A stretch of 46,140 nucleotides of DNA from Nonomuraea sp. SBT364 (GTDB lineage: Bacteria > Actinomycetota > Actinomycetes > Streptosporangiales > Streptosporangiaceae): positions 1-46,140 of the forward strand of contig NZ_LAVL01000062.1 of assembly GCF_001083785.1 (NCBI RefSeq), in the 5' to 3' direction. The notes beneath the pieces are model-generated. The model was not told where the DNA came from and made no database searches. It saw only the letters and a program-made list of their open reading frames with translations. Both the position numbers and the translations under genes were made by a program. Shown here one piece after another: positions 12,201 to 17,590 of the stretch. How positions within the stretch are numbered: the stretch's first letter is position 1; each line of letters starts with the position of its first letter.

Positions 12201-13198
12201 GCGTCACGGACTCGCACATCCAGCCGGTCTACTGGGAGAGCCGGCGCAACGGCCTGCTGGCCGGGGAGGCCCTGGCGGTCGACGTCGAACGCCTCGGCGC
12301 CGCGTACACCTCCTCCGACAGCCGCGGCCTGGAGATCACCAAGCGGGTGTCGCTGCTCCAGCTCGACCCGCTCGCGGTGCTCGCGCTGAAGAACGCCGGC
12401 CGCTGCGAGTTCGCGCTGACCGAGGAGCTGTTCGACCGGGACTTCCCCGGGCACTACCGGCGGCGGATCAAGACCGTCTCGGTCGTGTTCGACGGGCCGG
12501 ACGGGCCGATCGAGGTCAACGCCATGCTCACCCAGACCGGCCACAAGACGGTGCTCACCCCGGACGCCCGGGCGGTCCGCTACCTGCTCGACGGCAAGGG
12601 GGACGCGCCCGATTCGGTCCGGTCGGACTGGCGGCCCAGCCAGCAGATCGCGCTGTCCGACACCGAGGAGCACCGCGACAACAACGGCCTGTTCGAGCTG
12701 CGCTTCGACGACGACCGTTATCTGCCGTTCGAGGGCACGGGCGCGGTGTCGACCTGGCGCATGGAGATCACCGGGCGGCGCCCGTACGACCTGTTCGACG
12801 TGACCCTGACCGTCAAGTACACCGCCGAGCAGGGTGGTGAGGTGTTCGCCAACGCGGTGCGCGGGATGCGGCGGCCGTACCCGGCGGCCCGCTACGTCGA
12901 CGTGGCCGGTGAGTTCCCGGAGCAGTGGCAGGCCCTCGCCGAGGGCGGCGACCTGATACTGCCGATCGTGCCGGAGATGTTCCCCGACATGATCGGGGTC
13001 CAGATCTCCGGGCTGTTCGCGCGCTACGAGGTGGCGGACTGGGGAACGGCCCGGCTGCGCCTCAACGGGCACCTCGTCGACGACGGCAAGGCGCTCCACA
13101 TCCCCGGCCTGCGGACCGGCGAGTGGACGCTGACCGTCGACGGCGAGCGGGAGGCCCTCATCAACGTCGGCCTGGTCCTCACCTACCGGGCCGGCTGA
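245..13198 (+). CDS. Tc toxin subunit A-like giant protein with hemopexin-repeat arrays
   Basis: Predicted 4317-residue pore-forming/receptor subunit of a toxin complex. Residues about 33-92 carry the TcA/VRP1 signature (SVYSPAAYLTDLL, then a NTFTPVPYLDVVNEVLE-like stretch), and helical shell sequence runs to about 1060. Residues about 1065-2395 are about 23 hemopexin-type units (core DAAFxGRDGRTYLFSGDQYVRY followed by GYPRxI and W). Shell sequence resumes (YLHRYLLDLEEL near 2562; TWWQWLRNYRIWEANRKAFL near 2590), followed by a neuraminidase-like beta region. A second set of about 8 hemopexin-like units spans about 2930-3310. From about 3376 the TcB-binding/pore part follows: GRYYWEIFFHAPLLI, coiled coil near 3740-3800, a hydrophobic pore stretch near 3833-3860, GLLAGE near 4000 and FPGHYRRRIKTVS near 4070. 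Known TcA proteins are about 2500 residues; removing both arrays leaves about 2600. ATG 245 follows an in-frame stop. Family assignment is firm; target and cargo are unknown. Confidence 0.9.
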   Translation: MEGAFRVRSDASLPSHERLFGQLDLRAGDEARSVYSPAAYLTDLLTFLRETFHDVSLLRRRPGLGQVTLDEENTFTPVPYLDVVNEVLEALVGERPYERLAELKHPHGLPFSLDAARFTTYLRRLGTDPVEFYRLFAASVDRDRVARDYLGLTAKDAELVSVERPHEAGLAEAYGLADGEPVSVLCDVGRFLAATSLTGDELRELLYQDPEPGRSRGGFWVHQGAVVEVGPDDRTLVLRDGGGEPPREWFDRAHRFVRLARRAGLSFTDLDRVAAAISPGLEPVALRAVAAAAHLHRTHDVPFELIEALITRTLPGEAEDEPLPAGDILAPQNRAYRRRVARAIGLAEPEVAEVVRRLRARYAGPLEESPFDRGVTRSGLVVLNRVARLTGALGMPVAELFAVLAALEADPAIERHSTFPVLPVLDGRSGDIHRMLERDDDPAASLWLAQTMFEVVAWMRLWGFAGEDLASILGEPATPESEEEQAQVIAGIAERFADVALTPATLVSDRFDERAARVLYEVLATYRDGVVSPHDPRVLRPEPGAVAAAARDAVDRLGVLSGRDFLGLGLGDRLAVKIFANLVIRGVVQADGLLTSEDLPARLILAGDFSPYRDTVFGAVAQLEGGFYPSDLAAALPRLTEADRGELYDNLVHNGYLTMEGEVLDPELFADPGQAAGLRVNAPLDDVAPAVLALLKKRVADYRKARITLDPAAFAELNLTGEQFAALTESLRFNGIVDANGAYRDKTALATLDLAGLGLALEFHPVRRTVLEAMKAQLAAARAEAYLVTPDDLAGLADEAMAARVAARLAAEVTDQGRVREEVRHEFGDPEGTLDLGEGFTGEDGELVFERIAGILRAQAPYRLDLDAVTALGFDDDERAQLVAMLVEAGHLTGSLAVPERRLAYFRTVTSALDFTLPGLDDYARDVFFLLHAVAREQAAAVTEVAGALGELAARQRDTLHTLLQDGFGVSGPVVEAIGAAVAPGGLDVLVVPALGDRDGGDGGDGGTGAAGPDFRRVYRRLRRFARLAAKLGLDADEVAVAFRDQDLAGKFPEPLTLPPGHDRVDALLTGHDGLIYTFHGDVFRTYSARTMALADSRDRPLTDLSPHFAGLSAVDAAFTLPDGTEWIVGRGSGDVSSCFTREPGGTRWAPKEQVWGKVRNNFAAPKKIDGAYVDPEGRTHLFAGDQYVRYSGDDFSYADEGFPRPITEWWQGGTPLPETFRDAVDAAFHGHDGRTYVLSGDRAFDGVSERPLAERWGRVRNAFDGAERIDAAYSDAEGYLLFRGDQVARYTDCPENDGVRVAEGYPRRIESWRADVPVEFESGVEAAFEDGTGTLHLFKDGKTVALRPLPGEGTTATASPDNTDSADSATSAGGVTPTAGRWGLLADVLPEGRVDAAFVALDGRTYLFSGDRYIRYSGADYSVVDAGYPRAVSGDWGGLDRVDAAFAMDGAAHLFGPAGLILDLPADFGAGLEEGACSPALRRRLRDHGVVVPPDAIVTAVKTETPAGTETAAGTETAVEAGAGAAGGWRVTDERGIVLTIRRAGDRVRVYGDDTPFYVRYSSGDHTRPDEGYPKPLADNWLNLPDSFTGVDAVFTGRDNRTFLFSEGRFVVFDNRHRWWSEPMSLDKHWDSIPFGHVDAAFAGRDGRTYVFSGDQYVRYSTADHTRIDDRYPAATANFWGNVVNTIQRTGRVDAALVMDVTEKADGADVTRTYTYLFSGGQYVRYRDHDYRFVEDGYPRALSSLREEPRLGGLKVTLDGVDAAFADRRTVYLFRGGQWHAVSDGLYRAYDLPGITAAYIDQGSVVARTGEGWRRQHALEGPARDEPVRPPALRTVPEDYRGDLDAVLTGADGNTYLFKGLMCFDTAVGRDYPLDEEWGRPRNTIYQDNAVDAAFVGRDGRTYLFSGDQFVVHSDSAELIDGEPKPIAEHWGGLKSVALAYHRDRTTYVFEHPEPGGAMRYLVYTGDEGAYDRPDPDYPALTDETFWKAPDGFPMPDAVLFENRTMVLLSGERCVQFSEGTGQWSHPRPIERLWRGFDVAPGDRLRTAFTGADGATHFFFTETFTTYADRTFTPPVPIRDRWGRSVNPFGSAVDAAVVFGGHTYLFGGGRYVRYTGPGYRYVDPGYPKPVVRELRREPAFAGLPEAFDEAAARHGVGAAVANGRTAWLVTGDVVHAVSVKPAATYPIGLLGRVRNTIADRGRVDAALVRDRHTFLFSGDQYVRYTGADYLYVDEGYPRTIEDDWGPLPDEFGNGVDAAFHKDGKIYFFKGDRFTEDGAEDGVAARFGRVRNTFTTAPLDAAFTGRGGELYAFAGDQYVRYAPGSLDHVEQGYPRTIDDDWGDLPQTFEEGITGAFTLGEAVYLVKDDQYVRYSGRLDVIDRTFPQLFRHRWSEAADYRLTDVHTVVAFADLNRRHPGLAGMLAKGAADPYGRLCELFPWDPDELRWAKRNAGLITEFPAEEHRFDIEFLLKLDHLFAVAARMGAGPSALYGATPATLEALLPEAAVPLARDDLNVLRRDALVPAVLHLHPELATAAEIYEHALIDVGMGREATTSRVREAISATQLYLHRYLLDLEELSSGEDVKPKLRTWWQWLRNYRIWEANRKAFLYPENYLRPELRDTKTPAFRDLEDDLLQGEITADAVQRAYKRYLDEYTEVSRLTIAGAYVYRADDDADGTRQLVLFGLTRTDPRRWYFREAEFRDGDRLSASWEPWQRVDVQIDADRVDPVHAFGRVFVFWSLVEAVAPEDTGKTVITTTSDGDRQSVSAPPPGHRVRIYYSFQNLNGEWVAPQALPPGPLHDGLISTGPLFVQASATVPGSGTHDSIVVSCPYTIGEDSYDASYVLTPELYAIPISAPARPAKLIDLGKVFAEPVGGVVRFNMPAGSADGPWFSIDHKGGSFLVRPVIADPGEDPPVLELKGNGHRLPDRQGLGAAFERDGTRWFFDNLAGEFLVTKPVGPLKTTGEPTAARWGNVPDGRLGGTGRVDAVLVRGEHTYVFSGGEYYRYQGRLVDRQMDVGYPRQLGSGTGFPHWTSIDAAFTFDGAEYFVNGDGYVQRDVTTGLFGQPGRARDKWPVPDKSRIRTALVKGSTLFLIFGSTYTKLANGRREEDGYPRPLKDNPDGLPPEISAAADVNGVPYFFGEDTFTVGGDPARHPNRALGKIATVLNTTGVVDAAYVSGEKLFLTSGLEYYRYALDGTDVPLLAEPGYPKPLPRPVRAVFQRGDQRYVFSGEDYTVIPATDELSGLRDFIPIEGNWGSLPPGFAASCTGSMDTPSALYLFLGSRYVVHAKAGAVPRPYEYTALPHEIVRLTSSTAFELNRKLLVGGVRTLLAPETQEIDELPAFTTGDAGSTSIKVQPEVAGVPVSTHLDFQSANGRYYWEIFFHAPLLIAQALNAAQRFADAKTWYEYVFDPTEQDRYWRFLPFLAIDLRALAAGCWADLANLPPDTGALLRPVLDDVESLAPVFEHARKATPADLALLDGLADRVRAFEDIGRLREKIGMIARLRRQYDLMGDHDALLKAYRDDPFDPHAIAELRPVSYRRAVVMAYVDNVLDWGDLLFRQHTMESLDEARMLYLLAHDLLGRRPQSAGPRHLQEAKSYDELGPLTTPGPEAEVVTAGGTLLDGMGAIHRGVADGYFFIPGNTLLGDYWDRVEDRLRKIRASLDFLGVSRPLPLFEPPADVMALVRGASAGLTPGQVTAGQAAPVPHHRFGFLHRKAQDLADRLRGFGGELLGVLERRDAEELTLLQTRQESVIRDLTRAVREAQVAAATQTLAQYEAARDAAADRQKHYEKLIETGLTPLQQSQIRAMTDGVNSHFAAVGLKIGATLAYAAPQVLAGPFILGTMIGGEQVGKVLEVGSEIAQTLGEAFSVLGELYGVRVEQERQEGDWNFQVVQARADQRELARQIAAGEASLAAARKELDIADQEIADLEAVATFLTGKFTNSELYQWKAGRLAALYFASYGLAHETAKAAERAYQYERGVTDSHIQPVYWESRRNGLLAGEALAVDVERLGAAYTSSDSRGLEITKRVSLLQLDPLAVLALKNAGRCEFALTEELFDRDFPGHYRRRIKTVSVVFDGPDGPIEVNAMLTQTGHKTVLTPDARAVRYLLDGKGDAPDSVRSDWRPSQQIALSDTEEHRDNNGLFELRFDDDRYLPFEGTGAVSTWRMEITGRRPYDLFDVTLTVKYTAEQGGEVFANAVRGMRRPYPAARYVDVAGEFPEQWQALAEGGDLILPIVPEMFPDMIGVQISGLFARYEVADWGTARLRLNGHLVDDGKALHIPGLRTGEWTLTVDGEREALINVGLVLTYRAG

Positions 13199-13239
13199 CC
13201 TCGCCCGGCTCACCCGCCCGCCCTGACACGAGGTGGTCC

Positions 13240-14919
13240 ATGAAGAAGGACACGCGCAAGCCGAAGAGGTTCATCCCGCCCAAGATCTTCCAGAGGAAGA
13301 AGAACCAGCCCACCGTGCAGAACACCGGCACGCCCATGCAGCGGACGGTGCCGTCGAAGAACCGGGTGCCGCAGCAGCTTCTGGGCCAGGCCCGCAACCA
13401 GCAGGGCGGGCCGCCGACAGACGTGATCACCCGTCCGCGCAGCAGCGGGAACGCGGTGCAGCGACTTCCCTCGGAGACGATCATCCACGTCGACGAGGCC
13501 GACGAGATCGACCTCGTGGTGCGGAACCAGGTCGACTCCATTCTGGACGATCTGCTCGAACCCGGCCTGGAGAAGCCGGTCGACCTGGTCGTCGGCGGGC
13601 TGCCGCTGCGGGTGGACTACACCGAGATCACGAAGCTGGCGAAGGGCGAGGAAGGGGCGTACATCGACAAGAAGGTGGCGCAGATCCTGAAGAAGCCCTG
13701 CAAGATCGGCGACGCCTTCATGGGAACCATCGGTGTCCACAACGAGGAGATGGCGCAGTGGCTGATGCGCGCGCTGTGCCTCATCGCCGACAACGAGCAG
13801 GCCCTCACCGAGCTGGGCGTGCAGCCCCTCGCCATCGTGAAGCGCCTGATCACCACGGCCAAGAGCCAGATCAGGATGACCATGCAGGTGGGCGAGGGGA
13901 TGGAGCTGCGGGTCCTGCAGGTCGGCGGCCTGATGTGCGAGAAGCTGCTGAGCACGCTCTCGGTGCCGGACCAGAAGACTAGGGACTGGCTGCACACCGT
14001 CTACAACCCCGGCAGGAACAAGGCCCGGCCCATCGGGCCGCTCGACCCGGACCTGCTCAGGCAGCAGATGACGATCAACCTGCTCCAGGTGATCCGGGGC
14101 GAGTACCGGGTCTGGCACACCGCGTCAGGGCGGGTCACCGAGCCCCACAAACTGGAGGACATCGGGAAGATCGCGAACTTCGTCCAGGGCTTCCTGAAGA
14201 AGCAGTACGGCGACTATCCGCTCGCCGCCATCGACAGCGTCTACCACAAGGGCTGGATCTACAGCCAGCAGCTCGTGAGCACCGAGAGCAAACCCGGCGA
14301 CACCCGGGAGCTGCTGGGCTGGCTGGTCAACCGGGGCGACTACGTCGGCTGGGGCAAGGAGTACGGGAGCCCGTACGCGCAGGCGAACTACAACCCGTCC
14401 CGGCCGGAGGACAAGAAGTTCCTGCTGGGCGTCTACACCGAGCTGCTCCAGAACCCGAAGTTCGTGAAGTACCTCCGGGTGGTGAGCCAGCTGACAGCCT
14501 GCCACGCGCCCGGCACGGGCAAGGTCATGGTGCAGCCGTGGCACCACAACACCGACTTCACCTCCCGGGTCAACTTCCGGTGGAAGCGGGCCCGTACGCT
14601 GATCCACGAGTTCCTGCACGTCCTCACGCACGACCACGTCCGCACGGTCGAGGCCGGCCACAAGCAGATCCTCCTCGAAGGGTTCACCGAGCTGCTCACC
14701 GTGGAGGTCTTCGCCCGGCTCATCGAGGACGTGAAGACGAACGAGGAGAGCCGTCTGATCATCCTCGGCGACGAGCCGTACGCCGCGCCGGACCCCGGCT
14801 ATCTGGAGCTCGGCTACGCCGACGCGGGGGTGAAGGCGCAGCTCATCGCCGGCAGCGTTTCCCTGGACAACGTCAAGGCCGCGTACTTCCTGGGCGCGAC
14901 CAAGTTCATCGGCCTGTAG
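13240..14919 (+). CDS. Putative zinc metallopeptidase with basic N-terminus, Tc-A associated
   Basis: 559 residues, starting 41 nt after the Tc-A stop with GAGGTGG just upstream of ATG 13240. Residues 1-30 are strongly basic (MKKDTRKPKRF, then FQRKKN), followed by a polar Gln/Pro-rich stretch to about residue 75 and a VQRLP motif. The middle (about 80-440) is a mixed helical region I do not recognise. Near the C-terminus is HEFLH (456-460), then EGFTE (480-484) in LLEGFTELLTVEVF. This is the HExxH plus downstream Glu arrangement expected of a gluzincin-type zinc peptidase. The tail DNVKAAYFLGATKFIGL is nearly repeated at the end of the next gene. No signal peptide or membrane segment is seen. 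Position and shared tail suggest an effector or accessory of the Tc-A protein; that role is inferred. Confidence 0.72.
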   Translation: MKKDTRKPKRFIPPKIFQRKKNQPTVQNTGTPMQRTVPSKNRVPQQLLGQARNQQGGPPTDVITRPRSSGNAVQRLPSETIIHVDEADEIDLVVRNQVDSILDDLLEPGLEKPVDLVVGGLPLRVDYTEITKLAKGEEGAYIDKKVAQILKKPCKIGDAFMGTIGVHNEEMAQWLMRALCLIADNEQALTELGVQPLAIVKRLITTAKSQIRMTMQVGEGMELRVLQVGGLMCEKLLSTLSVPDQKTRDWLHTVYNPGRNKARPIGPLDPDLLRQQMTINLLQVIRGEYRVWHTASGRVTEPHKLEDIGKIANFVQGFLKKQYGDYPLAAIDSVYHKGWIYSQQLVSTESKPGDTRELLGWLVNRGDYVGWGKEYGSPYAQANYNPSRPEDKKFLLGVYTELLQNPKFVKYLRVVSQLTACHAPGTGKVMVQPWHHNTDFTSRVNFRWKRARTLIHEFLHVLTHDHVRTVEAGHKQILLEGFTELLTVEVFARLIEDVKTNEESRLIILGDEPYAAPDPGYLELGYADAGVKAQLIAGSVSLDNVKAAYFLGATKFIGL

Positions 14920-14931
14920 GAGCGGAGCCTC

Positions 14932-16221
14932 ATGTCCCTCGTCAAGACCAAACGCGACGCCGCGCTCGCTCCCGTCGCCGGCGCCGGTTCAGGAGTGGAC
15001 GACCTGCTCGCCCGGCAGGGCGTGGAAGAGACCTTCCGCTCCCTGGAGGCGCGGCTGCGCGGCGAGGTCGCCGAGCAGTACCCGTCCCGGTGGATCGACG
15101 TCGCCGGCTACGAGCTGCCCGACCAGCGGTGGCTGGTGCACGGCCAGGACCTGCTGCTGCGCAACGCCGCGGCGGCCGGGCCGGAGTTCGACGGCGCGCG
15201 GGCCTCGTCCCTGCTCGTCGACCTGGCGGGCGGGCGCCGCTTCGACCCGGGCTTCTCCGGGGACGCCTTCACCTACGAGATCCTCGCGCTGAGCGGCTGG
15301 CTGGAGAGCGCGCTGCCCGCGGCACTGCGGGTGCCCGGCGGCCCGGCGCTGACGCGGCTGGCCGAGCTCTACCGGCCCCCCGCTTCGGCCGCGTTCGACC
15401 CGGAGGCGCTGACGTCGGCCGTGCTTCCGGCCCTGACCGAGCGGCTGATCGCGGAACGGGGCCGGTGGGAGGCCGGCACGCTGGAGATGGAGGACCCGCT
15501 GTGGATGGAGCAGCTCGCCCGGACGCTGCAGGCGTTCGTCCGGGACGACACCGGCCTGTTCGCCGTCGCCCGCGCTGACGGGCCGCTGCACGACGGCTTC
15601 GCCTACGGCGAGGACGTCACCGGGGGCAGCGCCCGGCCCGACGACGACACCACGCGCCTGGCGTTCCTGCGCCGCCAGGTGCATCTGATCGGCCGCGCCG
15701 CGCCCGGCGGATCGGCCCTGCACACCGCGGGGTACGACCACACCAGGGCCGGGCACCGTGAGGAGCTGGACGAGCTGCTGCGGAGCTGGCTCACCGGCGA
15801 TCCCGCGCTGGCGGGGCTGGTGAGCGAGTCACTTCCCCGCACCCCCGCGCACCGCGACGGCCACACCGGCTGGATCTACGTCCCGGACCTGCTGCCCGGC
15901 GCCGCCTGGGGGCCGAGGGAGGCGTGGCGGCCGTACCTCTGCCGGACCATGCTGCACGAGCTGCTGCACCGCCTGGCCCACCCCGCCTACGTGGACCGGG
16001 CGGACCGGGCCGGGGACCCGTACCTGCTGCTGGAGGGGGTCGTCGAGCTGCTCACGGCCGAGTTCTTGACCATGGCGCGGTCCCATGCCGAGCTGGGGGC
16101 GCTGGTTCCCGAGGACGTGCCGGTAGGCGGCGGCGCGGGCGAGATCCAGGACCTGGCCGGCCCCGACAACGTCAAGGCGGCCTTCTTCCTGGGCCGCACG
16201 GAGTTCATCGGCCTTCCGTAG
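14932..16221 (+). CDS. Second putative zinc metallopeptidase, paralogous C-terminus
   Basis: 429 residues, 12 nt after the previous stop, with AGGAG upstream of ATG 14932; almost certainly cotranscribed with the preceding gene. The C-terminal third matches its neighbour: HELLH (342-346), LLEGVVELLTAEFL with Glu 368 and Glu 372, and the tail DNVKAAFFLGRTEFIGLP. The interval from HExxH to the Glu is two residues longer than in the neighbour. The N-terminal two thirds (helical, acidic, Leu/Ala-rich) do not resemble the neighbour by eye and have no domain I can name. The basic N-terminus of the first protein is absent. The conserved core points to an active zinc peptidase rather than a decayed copy. 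Substrate and relation to Tc-A delivery are unknown; two different front halves on one catalytic tail would fit different partners or delivery routes. Confidence 0.68.
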   Translation: MSLVKTKRDAALAPVAGAGSGVDDLLARQGVEETFRSLEARLRGEVAEQYPSRWIDVAGYELPDQRWLVHGQDLLLRNAAAAGPEFDGARASSLLVDLAGGRRFDPGFSGDAFTYEILALSGWLESALPAALRVPGGPALTRLAELYRPPASAAFDPEALTSAVLPALTERLIAERGRWEAGTLEMEDPLWMEQLARTLQAFVRDDTGLFAVARADGPLHDGFAYGEDVTGGSARPDDDTTRLAFLRRQVHLIGRAAPGGSALHTAGYDHTRAGHREELDELLRSWLTGDPALAGLVSESLPRTPAHRDGHTGWIYVPDLLPGAAWGPREAWRPYLCRTMLHELLHRLAHPAYVDRADRAGDPYLLLEGVVELLTAEFLTMARSHAELGALVPEDVPVGGGAGEIQDLAGPDNVKAAFFLGRTEFIGLP

Positions 16222-16236
16222 CGGGTAGGGGTTCAT

Positions 16237-16292
16237 GACAGGGTGTCGTCATCCGCTTGACCGCACGCCCCCGGGTTTGTGACACTGTGTCA
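16237..16292. promoter_or_regulatory. Paired GACA-N3-TGTC dyads, likely TetR operators
   Basis: Two 11-bp dyads of the same form lie in the 103-bp gap before the heme oxygenase gene: GACAgggTGTC (16237-16247) and GACActgTGTC (16281-16291). The second extends to a perfect 13-bp palindrome, TGACACTGTGTCA (16280-16292). Centres are 44 bp apart, about four helical turns. TetR-family regulators commonly bind short dyads near their own operons, and a TetR gene is the second gene here, so autoregulation of heme oxygenase/TetR/exporter is the natural reading. Binding itself is inferred. Confidence 0.5.
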
Positions 16293-16324
16293 TGAAGATG
16301 CCCGTACCGCATGTGGGGTGAGCC

Positions 16325-16969
16325 GTGACCTCTTTCTCCGAGACCTTGAGAGCCGCAACCTGGGGTGACCACGAGTCGGCCGAGGACGAGAGCTATCTCA
16401 AGGAGCTCATGAGCGGCCGGCTCAGCGAGCCGGAGTACGGCGAGATGGTCGCCCAGCACTACTTCGCCTACGTCGCCCTGGACGGCGTGTCCCGCAGGCT
16501 GAGAGATCATCCGGTGGCGGGCCGCTTCGTCTTCCCCGAGCTCTACCGGGAGCCGGCGCTGGAGCGTGACCTGGCGACAGTGTACGGGGCGGGCTGGCGC
16601 GAGCGGATCGCGCCGTCGAAGGCGACCCGCACGCTGGTCGCGCGGATCGAGCAGATGGCCGACTGGCCGGGCGGCTACATCGCCCACCACTACACCCGCT
16701 ACCTCGGCGACCTGTCCGGCGGGCAGTTCATCCGGATGGAGCTGGAGAAGATCTACGGCTACCGCAAGGGCGGCGGCGGCGCGGACTTCTACGTGTTCGA
16801 CGAGGTGGGCAGCCTGCCCCGGTTCAAGAACGAGTATCGGGCCCGGCTCGACGCGCTGGAGCTCGACGAGCGGGAGCGGCAGCGGATCATCCGCGAGGTG
16901 CGGCTCGCGTATCAGCTCAACACCGAGGTGCTGGCCGGGCTGATGCACACCGTCCGGGCCGCCGCCTGA
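16325..16969 (+). CDS. Biliverdin-producing heme oxygenase
   Basis: 214 residues, the usual size of bacterial HmuO-type enzymes. Heme oxygenases split heme to biliverdin, CO and iron using O2 and reducing equivalents. His16 in TWGDHESAE is at the position of the proximal heme ligand near the N-terminus, and GDLSGGQ (128-134) is the distal-helix glycine motif that lines the heme pocket. The GTG start at 16325 is preceded by GGGGTGAG. The protein is cytoplasmic with no signal peptide. It leads a plus-strand group with a TetR regulator 21 nt downstream and an MFS exporter, behind two palindromic sites. A role in heme iron use or heme detoxification fits; coupling to the exporter may mean efflux of a heme-related or redox-active compound, which is inference. 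Confidence 0.9.
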   Translation: MTSFSETLRAATWGDHESAEDESYLKELMSGRLSEPEYGEMVAQHYFAYVALDGVSRRLRDHPVAGRFVFPELYREPALERDLATVYGAGWRERIAPSKATRTLVARIEQMADWPGGYIAHHYTRYLGDLSGGQFIRMELEKIYGYRKGGGGADFYVFDEVGSLPRFKNEYRARLDALELDERERQRIIREVRLAYQLNTEVLAGLMHTVRAAA

Positions 16970-16990
16970 GCGAAAGCCTACGATGGCCCT

Positions 16991-17590
16991 ATGCCCCGCA
17001 TCTCCGCCGCCACCATCGGCGAGCACCGTGCCCAGACGCGCGACCGCATCCTCCAGGCTGTCTCGCGCCTGTCGAGGGTGCAGGGCATCGACGCCATCTC
17101 GATGACCGACGTGGCGGGCGAGGCCGGCATCACCCGCACCGTGCTCTACAACTACTACCCGGACAAGGCGGCGCTGCTGCTGGCCTTCGCCGAGCGGGTG
17201 ACGAGCTACTTCATCGACAGCTACGAGCGCGACCTGCCCGAGGGCGCCTCCCCGGCCGACCGGCTGCGCGCGTTCGTGCGGCTGCAGCTCGAAGGGCTGC
17301 TGGCGCATCCGCATCCGGGGGCGGCCGACCTGGGCGCGGCGCTGGGCCCCGACGCCTACCAGCGGCTGGCCGAGCACGTGGCGCCGATGCAGCGCGTCCT
17401 GCTGGACATCCTCGACAGCGGCGTGGCCTCGGGTGACTTCCAGCTGATCGACGAAGCGGCGACGGGCCGCATGATCCTGGCGGTGATCGGCGCCGAGCGG
17501 GTGCCGCTGATCAGCGGCGCGGTGACCGTGGACAAGGCGGCCGAGGTGGTCTCCGGGTTCGTCCTGCGCGCGATCTCGGCCGCGCGATGA
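16991..17590 (+). CDS. TetR/AcrR-family transcriptional regulator
   Basis: 199 residues. The N-terminal HTH (about 16-65) reads RDRILQAVSRL, then ISMTDVAGEAGITRTVLYNYYPDK, the classic TetR recognition-helix region ending in YNYYPDK. The C-terminal ligand-binding part is helical and not assignable to a ligand. The stop overlaps the start of the following MFS gene by 4 nt (ATGA), so the two are translationally coupled, the normal layout for a repressor and the exporter it controls. The heme oxygenase gene 21 nt upstream is probably in the same transcript. The likely operators are the two GACA-N3-TGTC dyads before that gene. The inducer is unknown. Confidence 0.88.
   Translation: MPRISAATIGEHRAQTRDRILQAVSRLSRVQGIDAISMTDVAGEAGITRTVLYNYYPDKAALLLAFAERVTSYFIDSYERDLPEGASPADRLRAFVRLQLEGLLAHPHPGAADLGAALGPDAYQRLAEHVAPMQRVLLDILDSGVASGDFQLIDEAATGRMILAVIGAERVPLISGAVTVDKAAEVVSGFVLRAISAAR

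Noticed and set aside
11240..13213. Another long minus-strand open frame opposite the Tc-A 3' end
   Set aside because: Low-complexity translation and no family motif, and the sense strand has clear TcB-binding sequence.
245..16221. Extracellular contractile injection system
   Set aside because: No sheath, tube, baseplate or spike gene is present; only Tc-A features are seen.
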